Notes: generated by a model not told the origin, from the sequence alone. Positions 36,173 to 48,900 are shown, counted from the first letter of the stretch. The stretch: DNA of 64,000 nt from Legionella sp. (GCA_030680075.1 JAUXWR010000540.1:1-64000); one strand, 5' to 3'. Made by a program: numbers and translations.

Positions 36173-37348
36173 TCAGGCACGGTAGTTAGCGCCAGGCGGC
36201 TCTTCATTAAAACCAGAACGTTTTCTTCTGCTTTGAAAAGAGTCTTTGCTCAGAAAAGAAATAGAACGGGGTCTGCGCCCAACTGGATGATGTGGCTGTT
36301 TAGGGCTGTTATCCTGCTCGCAGTTATCCCGCATATAAGCTTCAAGATTGTTGGTCACACTAAATTCTTGTTCCTCGTATTGCTCAGGCGCTAATGCGCA
36401 CTGCTCCAGAAATACTCGACCAACATTATCGGCGACATATTCGGCGACGACACTGCCATTATGACCATCATAAGCACCCAATACAACCGCGTTATCCCCC
36501 AACGTTTGTACGGCTACAGCTATATTATCTATTTGACTGAAAAGGCGCGGGTCAACTTTACGGTGTTGAGTGATACTTGCAACCGCCTTGTCTGCCAAAT
36601 ACCGGGCAATATTTTTTTCAGACGCTTTACCGGCGGTGTTTCCCAGATAGCTTTGTAAACAGCTTCGCAAGTAATCTTCATGCCCTTTTTTAGTTTGCTG
36701 ATGAGGTCCCGCCCCATCTGTAAACCCGTCACAGGTCGCAATAATTTGAAGCTTCCCTGGCACTTCAGGAAGGATTTGTAAATCTGTATTGATATTAATT
36801 ATATCAATATGGGCATCGGCGGCCAATGCGGCTTTATTGATTACGGTGCCTCTTATGCCCTGAACACCATAATCACCGATGGCACGAGACACGGCGAAAA
36901 CGCCCTCTACTAGCCCCTCATCTATTTTGCTACCCGTCTTTACAATACGAGCTATTTCCTCTTTTTGCGATGGTTTATGAATTTGCTTATTTAATCGTAT
37001 GACGCCTATTACACTCCCATCATCCCGGTAAGCGACTCCAAAAATTGCTGAATCCCCTATAGTTGCTGTAATTAAATTTTCCCCATCAAAGACCGTGGTA
37101 GATGCGGTCGTGCCGCCTTTTAAGGAGGCGACATTTTGATCAAGGATTTGGTAGGTGGTCCATAAGCGCTTGCCGATTTCCTCCGGTGATAACTTCTTCA
37201 GGGCTAATTTATCAATTAAATGCCATGCAAGTGCGTCTTCCTCTGTGAGTCGCTCGTTTTGCGTTTTAAAAAAACCAAAACCATATTCAAGGCGTTCACC
37301 GGAGGATTCACCCGGAGTTGGTTTGGAAATTATAGTTTCCGGCGTCAT
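36173..37348 (-). CDS. PP2C-type protein phosphatase with permuted motif order
   Basis: 391 residues. It has the PPM/PP2C motifs but in an unusual order: GGTTAST (78-84), GDS (98-100), AVSRAIGDY (152-160), TCDGFTDG (205-212) and DN (274-275) come first, and the metal-binding DGHNG (294-298) follows. In ordinary PP2C enzymes DGHGG precedes the GST and GDS motifs. The sequence between DN and DGHNG is only 18 residues, so the permutation junction is near residue 275. All metal-binding aspartates are present, so activity on phospho-Ser/Thr is plausible. The tail is basic (QSRRKRSGF). It carries the TATGATACAA promoter box shared with the HTH-module genes. Confidence 0.78.
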   Translation of the reverse strand: MTPETIISKPTPGESSGERLEYGFGFFKTQNERLTEEDALAWHLIDKLALKKLSPEEIGKRLWTTYQILDQNVASLKGGTTASTTVFDGENLITATIGDSAIFGVAYRDDGSVIGVIRLNKQIHKPSQKEEIARIVKTGSKIDEGLVEGVFAVSRAIGDYGVQGIRGTVINKAALAADAHIDIININTDLQILPEVPGKLQIIATCDGFTDGAGPHQQTKKGHEDYLRSCLQSYLGNTAGKASEKNIARYLADKAVASITQHRKVDPRLFSQIDNIAVAVQTLGDNAVVLGAYDGHNGSVVAEYVADNVGRVFLEQCALAPEQYEEQEFSVTNNLEAYMRDNCEQDNSPKQPHHPVGRRPRSISFLSKDSFQSRRKRSGFNEEPPGANYRA

Positions 37349-37381
37349 TTTGAAAATTTGCCTTTAAAATAAAAAGAGAAA

Positions 37382-37391
37382 TTGTATCATA
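37382..37391 (-). promoter_or_regulatory. Shared promoter box before the PP2C gene
   Basis: TATGATACAATT on the coding strand, about 34 bp before the start of the PP2C gene: the same box and distance as before the HTH-module genes, although the proteins are unrelated. This points to shared regulation, not just shared ancestry. Confidence 0.5.
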
Positions 37392-37392
37392 G

Positions 37393-38235
37393 TTAAAAAG
37401 TATTCTCAGACAGAGAAGATGCCATATTACACAATCCTTCCAACTCAGCAAAAGCAGCAGAATGATCTTCTTCTGTATTAAAAAAATTTATTATAGAGGT
37501 TCTTGGAGGCTTTTCGGGTTTTAATTTTTGGTAAATATCAGAAAACCAGTAAGGCCAGGGAGGCGAAGTTGTGCTTAAAGTCCACTCGTCTTCAATAGGC
37601 GACATTCTCCAATCATGTATCGTATCGGGCAATATTTCGTCTGGAATCGCAAGTTTTTCAAACCCTGGATAATCTTTTTTCAATAATTCTAATAAACCCC
37701 TGATTGAGTGATTAATAATGGTGGCTACGTCCATATCACTGAATTTATCAATGATGGGGAGCATATGATCTATTAATACGGCAGGAATTAATACGGCAGG
37801 AATCTCTGAGGCTTTGGTGTGGATTCCCGTTTCGTAAGCTAATAAATAACGGGCTAATTCATTATTACGAATAAAAGTATTACGTATACTGACAAAGTCG
37901 AGAGTCTTTTTCTCTTTAGCCAAGACACATTCGATGAAGTGATGTAGTTCCAGTTCGGATAAATATGGGCATACAGCCCGTGTAAAATCAATCATGGCCT
38001 CTTGTTGGGTATATCCCTTGTCGCTGTATTGCAGCTCACTATGATATTTACCATCTTTTGAAATACTATGCTCTAATTCTTCTACATTTTGAATTGTTAA
38101 TTCCCCATTCACTATTTTATCGCGCCACTTTCGCACTATTTTCACTGTGCGAGCCATGGGCAGCCAGTCGTCATTTTTTTTAATGGTTTTTTCTGTGAGT
38201 TGTTCTAATGATTGTAATGATTCTAATGATTCCAT
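37393..38235 (-). CDS. Hypothetical protein, possible effector
   Basis: 280 residues from the ATG at 38235, where AAAGGAGA sits seven bases upstream; an ATG at 38259 has no ribosome-binding site. The N terminus repeats an ESL/QSL pattern (MESLESLQSLEQL) from a short tandem DNA repeat, and IPAVLIPAVLI comes from a 15-bp tandem duplication near 37775. Mostly helical, soluble. The C-terminal third is rich in Trp and Pro. No domain recognised. Read in the same direction as, and 45 bp before, the PP2C gene. Confidence 0.65.
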   Translation of the reverse strand: MESLESLQSLEQLTEKTIKKNDDWLPMARTVKIVRKWRDKIVNGELTIQNVEELEHSISKDGKYHSELQYSDKGYTQQEAMIDFTRAVCPYLSELELHHFIECVLAKEKKTLDFVSIRNTFIRNNELARYLLAYETGIHTKASEIPAVLIPAVLIDHMLPIIDKFSDMDVATIINHSIRGLLELLKKDYPGFEKLAIPDEILPDTIHDWRMSPIEDEWTLSTTSPPWPYWFSDIYQKLKPEKPPRTSIINFFNTEEDHSAAFAELEGLCNMASSLSENTF

Positions 38236-38469
38236 GTTTAAATCTCCTTTAACGCTCATTGCTATTTAGGAATTTCTTCGCTTAAGCTGTTTTAACTATA
38301 CATAAAACAGCAATAGTAACAATTCCTTTACAGCGCTTGAATATCAAGAAGACCGCGTTTAACCTATGTAAAGCAAAGGAATGCAGCATCAGATTGCTCG
38401 CACTCTGGAATAAAAACAAGCTGTGGAGTTGCATTTATTAAAATTTCATCCTTAAGTATTTTACTCGCT

Positions 38470-39723
38470 GTGTTTATCCTTCTGGTTTATAGCGTGCTTT
38501 TTTATACGATGTTTACCTGCCAGTATAATTTTGATTTCACCTCGTTTTACTCAGCAGTCCTCGCTTCAATTAAAGGCAGGAATCCTTATGACGCATGGAT
38601 TGCTGATTACCTGCCCTTTATCAAAAGAGCGCCTGTTAATTTAAACCCGCCGATATTTTTATTGTTATTTTACCCGCTTGGGTATTTAAGCTATCAGGCA
38701 GCAATTGCGATATGGTTAACCCTTTCTTTTGTGTTTGGCTTGATGGGGGCATGGGTTGCTTTTTATTACGCCTTTTCACGCGCGTTCCTTACAAAATATT
38801 GGCTTATTCTTTTTATGGCTTATTTGGCGCTCTTTGGCACTCTTATGAATTACTCAATAGCACAGATGGGAACGGTTTTAGTCCTTTTGATTATGCTCGG
38901 TTATCATTTTTATCTTCAAAATAATGATAATTTGGCGGGATTTTGTTGGGGTTTAATTATCTCGTTAAAATTGTTTCCGGCTTTATTATTTATCTATGTT
39001 TTAAAACAACGTCGTTTTAAGGTATGTGCAATGATGGGAGCAACGATAGCGTTATGCTTTCTTCTTCCTTTGTTGGTTTATGGCGTAACTATTTATAGTC
39101 AATTTTATAAGACGATGTCATCCATTTGGTGGTATCACAATAGCTGGAATGCTTCGGTTCTTGGCTTTATTTATCGGGGGATTACGGAGCTTAATCAGGT
39201 TGAGTGGATAATGCCTGTATACGCGCTCATTTTTTGTCTTACGATAATTTTATATGTTGTTAATCTTGGGTCTAAAAACGTCGGGGCGGCTGTTAATCAT
39301 CAGCCTTTTTGTTTGACGCTTGTCGTGATGCTAATCTTAAGCCCTCTGGGATGGCTTTATTATTTCCCTATGTTAATTTTCCCCCTTTGTTTATTATGGG
39401 CGAAGCTCATGCAGGAGCCAGAAGCGTTATCAAGCAAAGCACAAGTCTTTCTGGTGGCCTTATTTCTAATTAACTTTCCGGTTAATAACCATAGTATGAA
39501 TAGCGATATCGTGCACGTTAAATTGTCGTCGTTTTATTTTTTCGGGTTACTATTATTCGCTTATTTACTGGTTATAACAAAAGATTTGTCTGGAAATAAC
39601 GACATAGTTCCAGATGAAAGAAAACAGTCTTTTTTATTCATTATTTTTATCATAATAGCATTTGGATTAATCATCCCGGGTACAGGGTTTTTACTGCGCT
39701 TGGCAACAGCGTGTGTCTATTAA
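38470..39723 (+). CDS. Glycosyltransferase family 87 (DUF2029) membrane protein
   Basis: 417 residues with about ten membrane helices. FDFTSFYSAVLASIKGRNPY and LNPPIFLLLFYPLGYLSYQA are the family signatures: a periplasmic acidic loop after the first helix and the NPP motif. GT87 enzymes use polyprenyl-phosphate sugars outside the membrane. The start is uncertain: GTG 38470 has no good ribosome-binding site, and the frame is open upstream to beyond 38400 without another usual start. The N terminus may thus be longer (in-frame hydrophobic codons precede it). Confidence 0.78.
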   Translation: MFILLVYSVLFYTMFTCQYNFDFTSFYSAVLASIKGRNPYDAWIADYLPFIKRAPVNLNPPIFLLLFYPLGYLSYQAAIAIWLTLSFVFGLMGAWVAFYYAFSRAFLTKYWLILFMAYLALFGTLMNYSIAQMGTVLVLLIMLGYHFYLQNNDNLAGFCWGLIISLKLFPALLFIYVLKQRRFKVCAMMGATIALCFLLPLLVYGVTIYSQFYKTMSSIWWYHNSWNASVLGFIYRGITELNQVEWIMPVYALIFCLTIILYVVNLGSKNVGAAVNHQPFCLTLVVMLILSPLGWLYYFPMLIFPLCLLWAKLMQEPEALSSKAQVFLVALFLINFPVNNHSMNSDIVHVKLSSFYFFGLLLFAYLLVITKDLSGNNDIVPDERKQSFLFIIFIIIAFGLIIPGTGFLLRLATACVY

Positions 39724-39739
39724 CCACCTAAAAATGTAG

Positions 39740-39766
39740 CCCGGATTAGCGCCAGCGTAATCCGGG
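39740..39766. repeat. REP-like palindrome
   Basis: CCCGGATTA (39740) and TAATCCGGG pair around a 9-base loop. The form is that of the REP palindromes beside the RAYT gene at 62982 (CCCGTATTA/TAATACGGG) with a different base, so it may be an older or different REP class. It could also end transcription of the preceding gene. Confidence 0.65.
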
Positions 39767-39905
39767 AAATGCACTATTCAAAGCACCCCCACATCCCCAA
39801 TTATGCAGTGCTAATTCGGTCTACGCGCCTCTAAATTGATAAATTTCACACCAATAGCGCTAAATATTGCATTTTATTCACAAATATTCTGCAAATTTAA
39901 CTATG

Positions 39906-39938
39906 ATTAATTATACCTTAATAATTAATCGATAAACT
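39906..39938 (+). promoter_or_regulatory. Possible tandem PmrA-like box upstream of the giant kinase
   Basis: ATTAATTAT (39906-39914) and CTTAATAAT (39917-39925) have the same 11-bp spacing as the pair at 446-465 and each differs from cTTAATatT by one or two bases. TAAACT at 39933-39938 stands where the -10 box would be. Weaker than the copy at 446; the surrounding DNA is very AT-rich. Confidence 0.35.
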
Positions 39939-39973
39939 AAATAATAACAAGCGCGCGCGACGAGGTCTCCAAT

Positions 39974-42900
39974 ATGGGATACTGTAAGAAATTTATTAAT
40001 GGCATCAATATGATTAACTTTGCTGAACAATCAGCAAAGACGCTTTATAATGAATTGCTTGCTCTTGCCTATAAGGAATTGATAAAAGAACGAGAGGAAA
40101 TAACTGCGCGATTGGCAGAATTACCTCCTCATATCGAAGGCAATCCGAGTGCTGAAGAGCAGTTGGTGCTCTATCGAAAAATCCAGACAGAAAACGCTCA
40201 TAAAATTTCAGAGCAAATAAATTTCATTACAAACAAAGCGCAAGAAGAAGGTGTTAATCTTAATCAGGACGTAATGATTGATGATGATTTTGTGCGTCTC
40301 TTTGCGGATAATTTTCGCAATATTCGCCATTTATCCGACACTTTATCGGATGCGCCACCCATCATTAAGTCTGTTCAGACTCGCCTGTATACCGAAGTCC
40401 TTTTTAAGCTCGATAAACCTGAGCAGGAAATGCAGCTTCAGACTCTGTCGGTCAATAATATTCAGGATATGATAAGTCAGGCCATTTTAATTTATGATAA
40501 CAATAAGGACGATATTGACTTAAATAACCAATGCCAACAATTGGTGGAAATGGGCATTTATGAAATAGTACGCCGTGAGGGTGAAAAAGTAGAAAATGCA
40601 CCTCTTCAAAATCATCAACAGTATCAGGATGTTATCCGCTCCTTGATTGCAAAGCTGCCAGATGTAAAAAAATCATCGATCATCGATAATATTAGTCAGT
40701 ATAAAGACAGTCAGGGTAGTTCTATTGATGACCTACTGATTTTTGTTGAGAAAAAATTAAAGATAAATCGTGACAATGATATAAGTGTTGATGAAAAAAT
40801 TGATACCATCACGCAACGAAAAGCGCTTTATCATCGCTTACGGTTTGGCCAGGAAGACAGAAGAGAATACGCTAAAAAAACTGAAGATAATCTCGGACGT
40901 GATTTGTTTTGGGCGCGAAATATCAGAGACGTTGAGTTATTTACCAAAAGTGGCGTCTCTGATCAAATGTTTGCAAGCCTTGCTGAGCAACGTTATCTTA
41001 AAAATGACAAACTATTTAAACCTGCAAAGAGTATAATAACAGGAAAAGTTACTGGTAAATTAAGCGTATTAGTAAAGAAAAAACTTGAAAGCGTTTTAGC
41101 GTTGCTAATCAACGATCGCAAAGAGCGTAAGCTTTTTCCACGTGGAGACAAAACGGATCAACTAAGGCCACAAGATAGACCGGCAGCAATAGCTGCTATT
41201 TTAAGAGTTTTCCAGAGCCATGCCAATAGCCCAACTGTTGAAATAAAAGATGATGAAATAACCGTTAATCTCTACCATTTTGCATTTGACAAAACACACG
41301 CCGAAACTATTCTTGATATTATCTTGGCCAGCGGCGGTTTTGGACAAACGGCTTACACAATGCTTCGTGGCTTTGATGCGGATTCTTCCATTACTGACAA
41401 TATACACAGCATGACAATAACTGGGCGCGCCTTAGCTGAAATTGAAGAAAAAATAGCTGGGCCACAAGTCGCCGATGAGCAAAAAGCGATTTATAAGGAC
41501 GCCCTGGAAGCTATAAAAAGTGAGGTTCATGACCAGCAAATTACAGCCATTACAGGCCTTGAGCTTGATAATAGTAATGAGATAATTTTGCGGAAATTAT
41601 TGGAATTGCGCTTTATTTCTTCTGTAGAAGGTGTGAAATTGCCCAGTGCAATAAAGGCGGCTTTTAAAAAAATGGAGGAGGGGCAATACATCGATGCTTT
41701 AAAAACCCCCGACCTCGAAACAGCGCTGGATGACGTGTACGATCAATTGGCAGATATAGATCAAAACCAGGTCGCTGAACACGTTAAACCCATTATTATA
41801 AAATCCAAAATTCTTAACGAATCCTCGCGCCAACGGCAAGAAAAACTGCACGCGCTGAAAGCGGCATTTGAAGACGATACAGAGGCTTCTCAAAAAGCTG
41901 CAAAAATTAGTGACCTGTTCCTGGCTGAATACCAAGAGATGGCACCCACTTTGGGATTGACCGCAGAAGATGATGCTCGTTTGACCCACGAAATCAGACA
42001 GATGGCAAACGAAATGGTTCGGTTAATAGACAGGACTCGACAAGGCGCGCCCGCTTTAACGGAAGAAGAACAAAACGCATACTTCTCACTGATTAAACAG
42101 ATTGCCGAGCAAATTGCACCTGAGAGCCTCAATGATGTGCAATTTAAAGTAAAACACTCCTCGCATGCAGTCAAAGTAGTTAACCAGGCAGGGCTTGAGC
42201 GCATAATCCCCGTAAATTTAGACGGCGTAAACCTCCCATATTCTTTAATAAAACCGCTGAATGGTGAGTTTATTTTCTCTTATGGCGGCACACGAGGGGT
42301 AATCGCGCCTTTTGAAGGCCTGGATAGCGCGTATGCGGGTGAAGGCCAAAAAAAGGGACGCCTCTTTACCCACAGCCGATTATTAGGGGTGGGCCAATAC
42401 GGCTCTGTGAAAGAGGTCGAAAGTTTACTTACTGGCTTAAATCAGGTCATAAAGCAAGGGTATCTCCCAGCCGATGATGCGACGCCTACCTTCAAGGAAG
42501 CAAGCCGTAATGATTTACGAACGCGCCCAATTACCGCACGCGATGACCCACTTTACCGTATTGAAAGTGATATTTTACAAAACCTGTCAAAAGCGCAAAA
42601 TGCTGGAAAAGCAGGCGTCTCTGGGAGCACGCAATATTGGATAGAAAACGACAAACCACGCCAAAGTGGGGGCTTATATGCCAAAGACAGCACGCCAAAG
42701 CGCTATCAAATTTTAACGGAAAGGGCTAAAGGCGACACCTTTGCCGACACAGCTAACAGGGAATTAAATCAATACATCAAAGCCGAGATTGCTTATCACA
42801 ATCCCGTGGCACGCCCTGATGTAGAGCTTTCTGATTTAAACGACTATTTAGCGCTATCAGGAGCCATTGTTCGTGAGGCGCAAAAATTCGAAGACTTGGG

Positions 42901-45900
42901 ATTTGGTCATAATGATATAAAGCCTGAGAATTTTCTTTACAAAAGAAATTCGGATGGCAGCTACGAGGTTCGTTATATTGACTGGGCAACGGGTGGTTTT
43001 AAACAAATTTATCAAGGGAATAAATCCAACCTTCATGCTATTTTTGGTGAGCTCTTTGGTCGTGATCTTCCTGCTGACGTTCAGGGCTCGCGCTGTGTTG
43101 ATAAAAATGGTCGTTTTGTACAAGAAAATGCCGATGGTGTTATCACCTACGGCGTAAACCCGACTCTGCAAATCTTGCATGGCGCGCGTAACGGTACGCT
43201 TCCCTACATCAGTCCCGCGACTTTAGGTCCTGACAGAAGCTTAAAAGCGGTCGCAGGGGGAGTGATTGACCCCCATCTCGATACTAAATTGGATACTTCT
43301 GATTCAACACAGGATAATTGGGCGCTAACCGCGATGACCTTTGGGGTATGTAACCGACAAGCCTATTTTGCGCTTATCAAAGGTCGCGCCGTTGGGGACT
43401 ATGTTGTGCCTGGGATTTTAGAAACGGATGGGGAAGAGCCTCTAGGTTTGAAAATCATTAATGCCCAAAAATTCAATGAATTTTTTGCCTGCGGCGATGA
43501 TGTGGTTAGCAATGAATTATTAGCCTCAGGTGAGGTATATGATAAAAAAGATGCGGTGATGTTCATTCCTTCCAATCAACGTGAAGGGGAGCCGCTGCAT
43601 CTTTACCGTCGGCTCGAGAAATTAAAACAAACGTTGCAGCATGAGAACAAAGATGCAGATAGCCCTGAGGCACAAATTAGTAAAGAAATTGATAGTATTC
43701 TTGCGGCCGTGCGCCAAGTCGTTTCTACAGGAATTGGCTTTAGCAAAGAGGCCTTAAAAGACACGTTGAATTCTGCTGAACGCTGTATTAAAAATTATGA
43801 AAAACTCAATGATGAAGCGTTTCAGCAAACTGCTTTAAAAAGCGATATTTTGGAAACAATTTTTGCCGAAAACTTGTCCACCGCTGATGACTTACTCATA
43901 AAAACAGGCGGGGTCAGTCGCCTTGAGGCGCTTTGCACTTTCCCGGTTAACAGAGAACAAGAAGAAAAAGCGTCTACTATTTTGGATAAAACCATAGATG
44001 CGGCGCAACTTCGTGATAAGTTCCTGGAAAAAAATGCACCGGGTGCTCACTTATTTAAAGAATGCATTACCGAAAGTCAAGATAAAATCCTCCTTACTTT
44101 ATTAGCAAAAATTACGGATGAAAATCCTGAATTTATAGCGCTGGTCAAGAACGAAGGCTTATTGCACTACGCTGCCCAAGAGGGTAGGACAGACGTATTT
44201 GACACTCTTGTGGCCACATTAAAGAGAGCAGGCGCCTCAAACATTGAACTATTTGAATTAATGTTAAATGAATATGGGCCTGGAGCACATCATTTGCATG
44301 GCGCCCCTCATATTAAATGGGCCACCAATTGTTTTCACATTGCTATTCGAAATAATAATGAACAACAACTGGCGATTATTTTAAACGCAATGCCTGCAAA
44401 AAATGCGCTAAATACGGATGATGTTATCAGTAAAGCGCTGCATCTTTGCGCAGTTCTTGGTAACAAAACGTTGTTTAACAACATTGTAAGAAAATACAAT
44501 GCGCTAAACCCTGACACGCCCCTTACTGCCCAAAAAATCAGTACTATGCTATTTCCACCGGATGATACTTCTCCTTACCATCTGTTCTTGAGTGATGAGG
44601 GTACTCTGGATGTTATTGCCTGGGATGAGTTGAAAGAGAATAGTGAATTTGCTAAAGATTTCTTACTTATCCCGCCTCCTGAAACAGCGTCTTATCCCGC
44701 GCTGATTGCGGCGAAAAATGGTAATTTTGAAGGGGGCAGGCGCCTTATTACATTAGGGGAAGACCTCAATCTCTCACCAGAAGAGTGGCGACAGTTCTTC
44801 ACTCAAAATGATGGTGAGGGTAAAAACCTGCTGAATTATATGTTAGAACAAGGCCAAATTGAGTCTGATCTACCTGGTTTTATGGCTTTAATTGCCAAAA
44901 ATACCGGTGAAGATAATGCCGATGTACTGGTTTATCTGATGAGCAATCCTCATCCGGTAAATCCGCTTCAAAATTTTTTAAATACACCGGTCAGTAGCGC
45001 ACAACAATTTGAAGTGGTAAGTACTCTATTAAACGCTATATGCAGCGATTTTAAAGAGGCGACTCCAAAGCAACAAGAAGCACGCATTGTGGCACTTTTG
45101 ATTAATAAAGACTGGCTTATTGAAAAGGCGATGAGCGCCCAAAATCAAGGTGAATTACGCCGTCTTCTCCAGAATAAAGCGCTATCTATTCCGTTTAAAC
45201 GATATCTCTTCGAGCAGCTGCAAATTACGGCTCCCGTATCGTCTCTTGCGCATGAATTTTACACTACCTTGCACGATGAAATTGCACCGGCTAATGTTGA
45301 AAAATCGGCACCTGTATTGTTGGAAATTTCAGAAATAATGCAGGAAGTAGCTCGTCAAAGCAATGATTTGAATGGTTTTATTACGGCGATGTTGTCGGTG
45401 AATCGTGAGGTTACCACACAGTTGCAAGCACAAGTAACTAATCTTGAAAGCTCTATTGCCGCATACAGCGGTGAATTAGCTGCAACTGAGAAAGAATTAA
45501 TAAATCAGTTAAAAGAAACTAAGAAAGTTAGAAAGGTGTTAAACGGAACACGCGAGCAACTGGAAAAAGCTACTAATCAATTAGAAGATTTGGAAGAACA
45601 GATTATAGCGTTGACGACGACTTCACGCGTGCGTGAAGAGGCTCTGGAACAAGCGGTTAAAAATGCTGTATCGAAAGGAATTGAGGCGGAGCAAGAAGCA
45701 TCTCTTGCCCTTGCTTTGACAAAAACGCATCATCAGGAAGTAATGACAGCGCTTGAAGGTGAGTTGAGCAAAGTACGTACTACTACTACAGAATTAATGC
45801 ACGAGTTAACGCTTCAAAAAAGACAATTAGCCGAAAAAGAAAATATCGTCAGTTCGCTAAACCGTCAATTAGAAGTGCTTGGCAATGACTATCAACAATT

Positions 45901-48900
45901 AAATCAAACGCTGGAAGAATTTAAAGTCCTAAGTGCCGCTGATAAAGAACACCTGGAGTCAGCACTTGCAACACAAAATAGCGCAAGAAGTTCAGCTGAA
46001 CAAACAATTCAGTTCATCTCAGGCCAATTAAGTGAAATACAAAAAGAAAGAAATGCATTAGCCCTGCAAGCTCAACATCTCGAAGCGGCTAATCAAGAAC
46101 TTTCAACAAAAATCACGACTCTGGACAGCCAGATTGCCAGTAATCAAAATGAATTAACCCAATTAAAAGACGCTCTAACCTCGCAGGAGCAAGTTGTAAA
46201 GGAAACACGCGCCACGTTAGACAGCACCAGGCAGCAGTTAGTTAAAGCCTTGCAGGCCTCAAGCGATTTGGAAGACAAAATAGAAGACCTGACTGAGGCA
46301 TCAAGCGCACGTGAAAAAGCCCTGCAACGAGAGATCGATGAGGCTCGGGTTAAAGGGAGCGAGGCTCAACTTAAAGCAGAAGAGGTATTAGCAGAGACTA
46401 AAACTCAGCATGAAGAAGCCATGAAGCATCTGGAAGCTCAATTAGCGACAGTTCGCACTACTACTTTTAAATTAAATAAGAAATTTGGCAAACAAAAAAC
46501 GCATCTGGAAGAAGAACAAGAAATGGTAGCGTCTCTAGGCCGCAAATTAGATAAAGCAGCGGACGAAATAACCCGTTTAACAAAAGTACTTGTTAAATCT
46601 GAATCATTGAATGAAAAAGAAAAAGCACGCCTACAAAAAGAACTTTCCGCTCAAGCCGAAGCATTGACGACATCAGAGCAAAGAGCAGAGGTGCTTTCGG
46701 AACAATTAGTTGAAATGACTGACACGAGAAGACAACTCGAAGAACTTACTCAACAATTAACGTCAACCAATAAAATTCTTTCTTCAAAAGTAAGCACATT
46801 GGAAAGCCAACTTGAAACCTATCAAGGGGATTTCGCTCAATTAAATGAAAAATTAATTCTTGAGCAACAATTAGCAGAAAAAACACGTGCTACGTTAGAC
46901 AGTACTACACAGCAGTTAGAGCAAGCTACAGTGACATCACAAGCCTTGCAAAGCGAGATTGAGGCGTTAATTGCTGCATCAAGCGCGCGTGAAGAAGCCT
47001 TACAACGAGAGATCGATGCGACCGTGGTTAAGGGGGGCGAGGCTCAACGCAAAGCACAAGAGATGATGGCAGAAGCCCAGGGCATGCATCAGGAGGCCAT
47101 GCAGCGCCTGGAGGCAGATTTAGCCCAGGTTCGCGCCACGACCTTGGAATTAAGTCAGGACTTAGGCAACCAAAAAATCCAATTGGACGAAAAACGAAAA
47201 GCGCTCGCGGCACTAAGAAGTGAGTTAGAGAACTCAGGGGATGAAAATACCCGTTTAACGAAAGCGCTTGCCGAATCTCAGTCATTGAGGCAGCAAGAAA
47301 AAGAACAGTTGCAACAGGCGCTTTCAGTTCAAGCCAAAGCGTTGATTGCATCAGAGCAAAGAGCGAGTAATCTTTCAGGTCAATTAGAGGAAATGGTTGA
47401 TGTACGAAGCCGTCTTGAGGCGGATGCTCAACAATTAGCCTCAACTAATAAAACACTTTTCTCAAGAGTTAGCTCCCTGGAAAGTCAACTTGAAACTCAA
47501 ACAAGTGAGTTAATACAATTAACAAGCGAGCTCGCCTCTCAACAGCAAATGGCCCAACAAGCCTCTCTTAAATTAGCTCAAACCAAAGAGCAGTTACAAG
47601 CCGCAGAAGAGGCGGTTGAAGGATTGGAACAGGATCTAGACGAGCTGCAAACGACTTATAGCGAAGAGGTAGAGACACTAAAAGAGAATATCAACGCAGC
47701 TGAATTGAAGGGAAAGAAAGCTCTTCATCAAGCAGAAGAGCGGTTGGCCGAAACACAGTTAAGCCATGAAAAAGCAATAAAGCACGTTGAAAAGCAATTA
47801 AATAAGGTTCAGGATAAAGCTGAAAACCTGCAAAGAAATGTTGATGAGCAACAAAGTCAGTTAGAAGAAAAACAAAGTGCCATCAATAACTTAGGAAGTC
47901 AGCTTGAGAGCCTGGCTGATAAAAATAAACGATTAAATCAGGATATTGAAAATTCTCAGCGGTTTAGCGAGAAAGAAAAGGCGGCGTTACAAATAGAGCT
48001 TACCCAACAAAATGAGGCAAGAGCTGCACTTGAGCAAGAAGTGCAGATAATGTCAGAAAAGTTGAGTGAGGTGATTGAGTCAAAATCAAGTCTTGGCACG
48101 CACGTACAAACATTAGAGTCAACTAACGACGCGCTGTTAGAGCAAGTGGCTTTGTTAAGCAGGCAGATTGAGTTTCACAAAAATGATTTGGCAGCGTCAA
48201 AAGCCGAGACACTTGTTCAACAGGCTCTGGTTGAGGAGACGCGCGCTGAAGTTGAAAAACTCGAGGGTCTTCAGATGGGCACTCTCTTGCAGTTAGCGGA
48301 GCATAATGCAAATTCCGCTTTGCAGGAACAAGAGCGATTAGCACTATTGAGCCGTCAGTCACTTGCAGTTGAAGAAGTAATTGAAGATGCGCCTGTTTCG
48401 CCGATTATTGAAGAAGTACCGGTTAATGACGCAATTGAAGAGCCTTTTCTTGAAGAAGACGTCGAGGAAGACATTGAGGTTGAAAATGTTCCGGAAGTGC
48501 CTGTTAATCGGATAAATTTCAAAGACAGATTAAAAAATCTTCATGAAAGCGAAGAATTTGCAAAAACGCTCGTTAAGACGATTAATAATCCTGAAATTCT
48601 TAAGGAAATTGCAAATGTAAGCGCGCGCGATGATTTAATAGATGCTCTACAAAATGCCGGCATAGAAAACGAGAGAATAGAGCTCCTGGACGATGATGCG
48701 AGAATCGTGAGTTTCATTAGTAATGCAGCTCAGAATAAACTCCGGGCGCATCAAGAAGCAGTTAGCTCATTGGTAGTAGAAATTTCTCAAAGTAAAGATG
48801 CTGAATTACTGGCGATAATCCAATCGGCAAAAACTAAAAAAGAAGTGTTTGTAAAAACAGAATTTGGTGGATTAAGTACTAAATTGTCGTCTGATTTATT

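Noticed and set aside
47028..47444. 138-codon minus-strand open frame within the coiled-coil part
   Set aside because: Antisense of a repetitive, Ala/Gln/Glu-rich region; composition follows from the coding strand.
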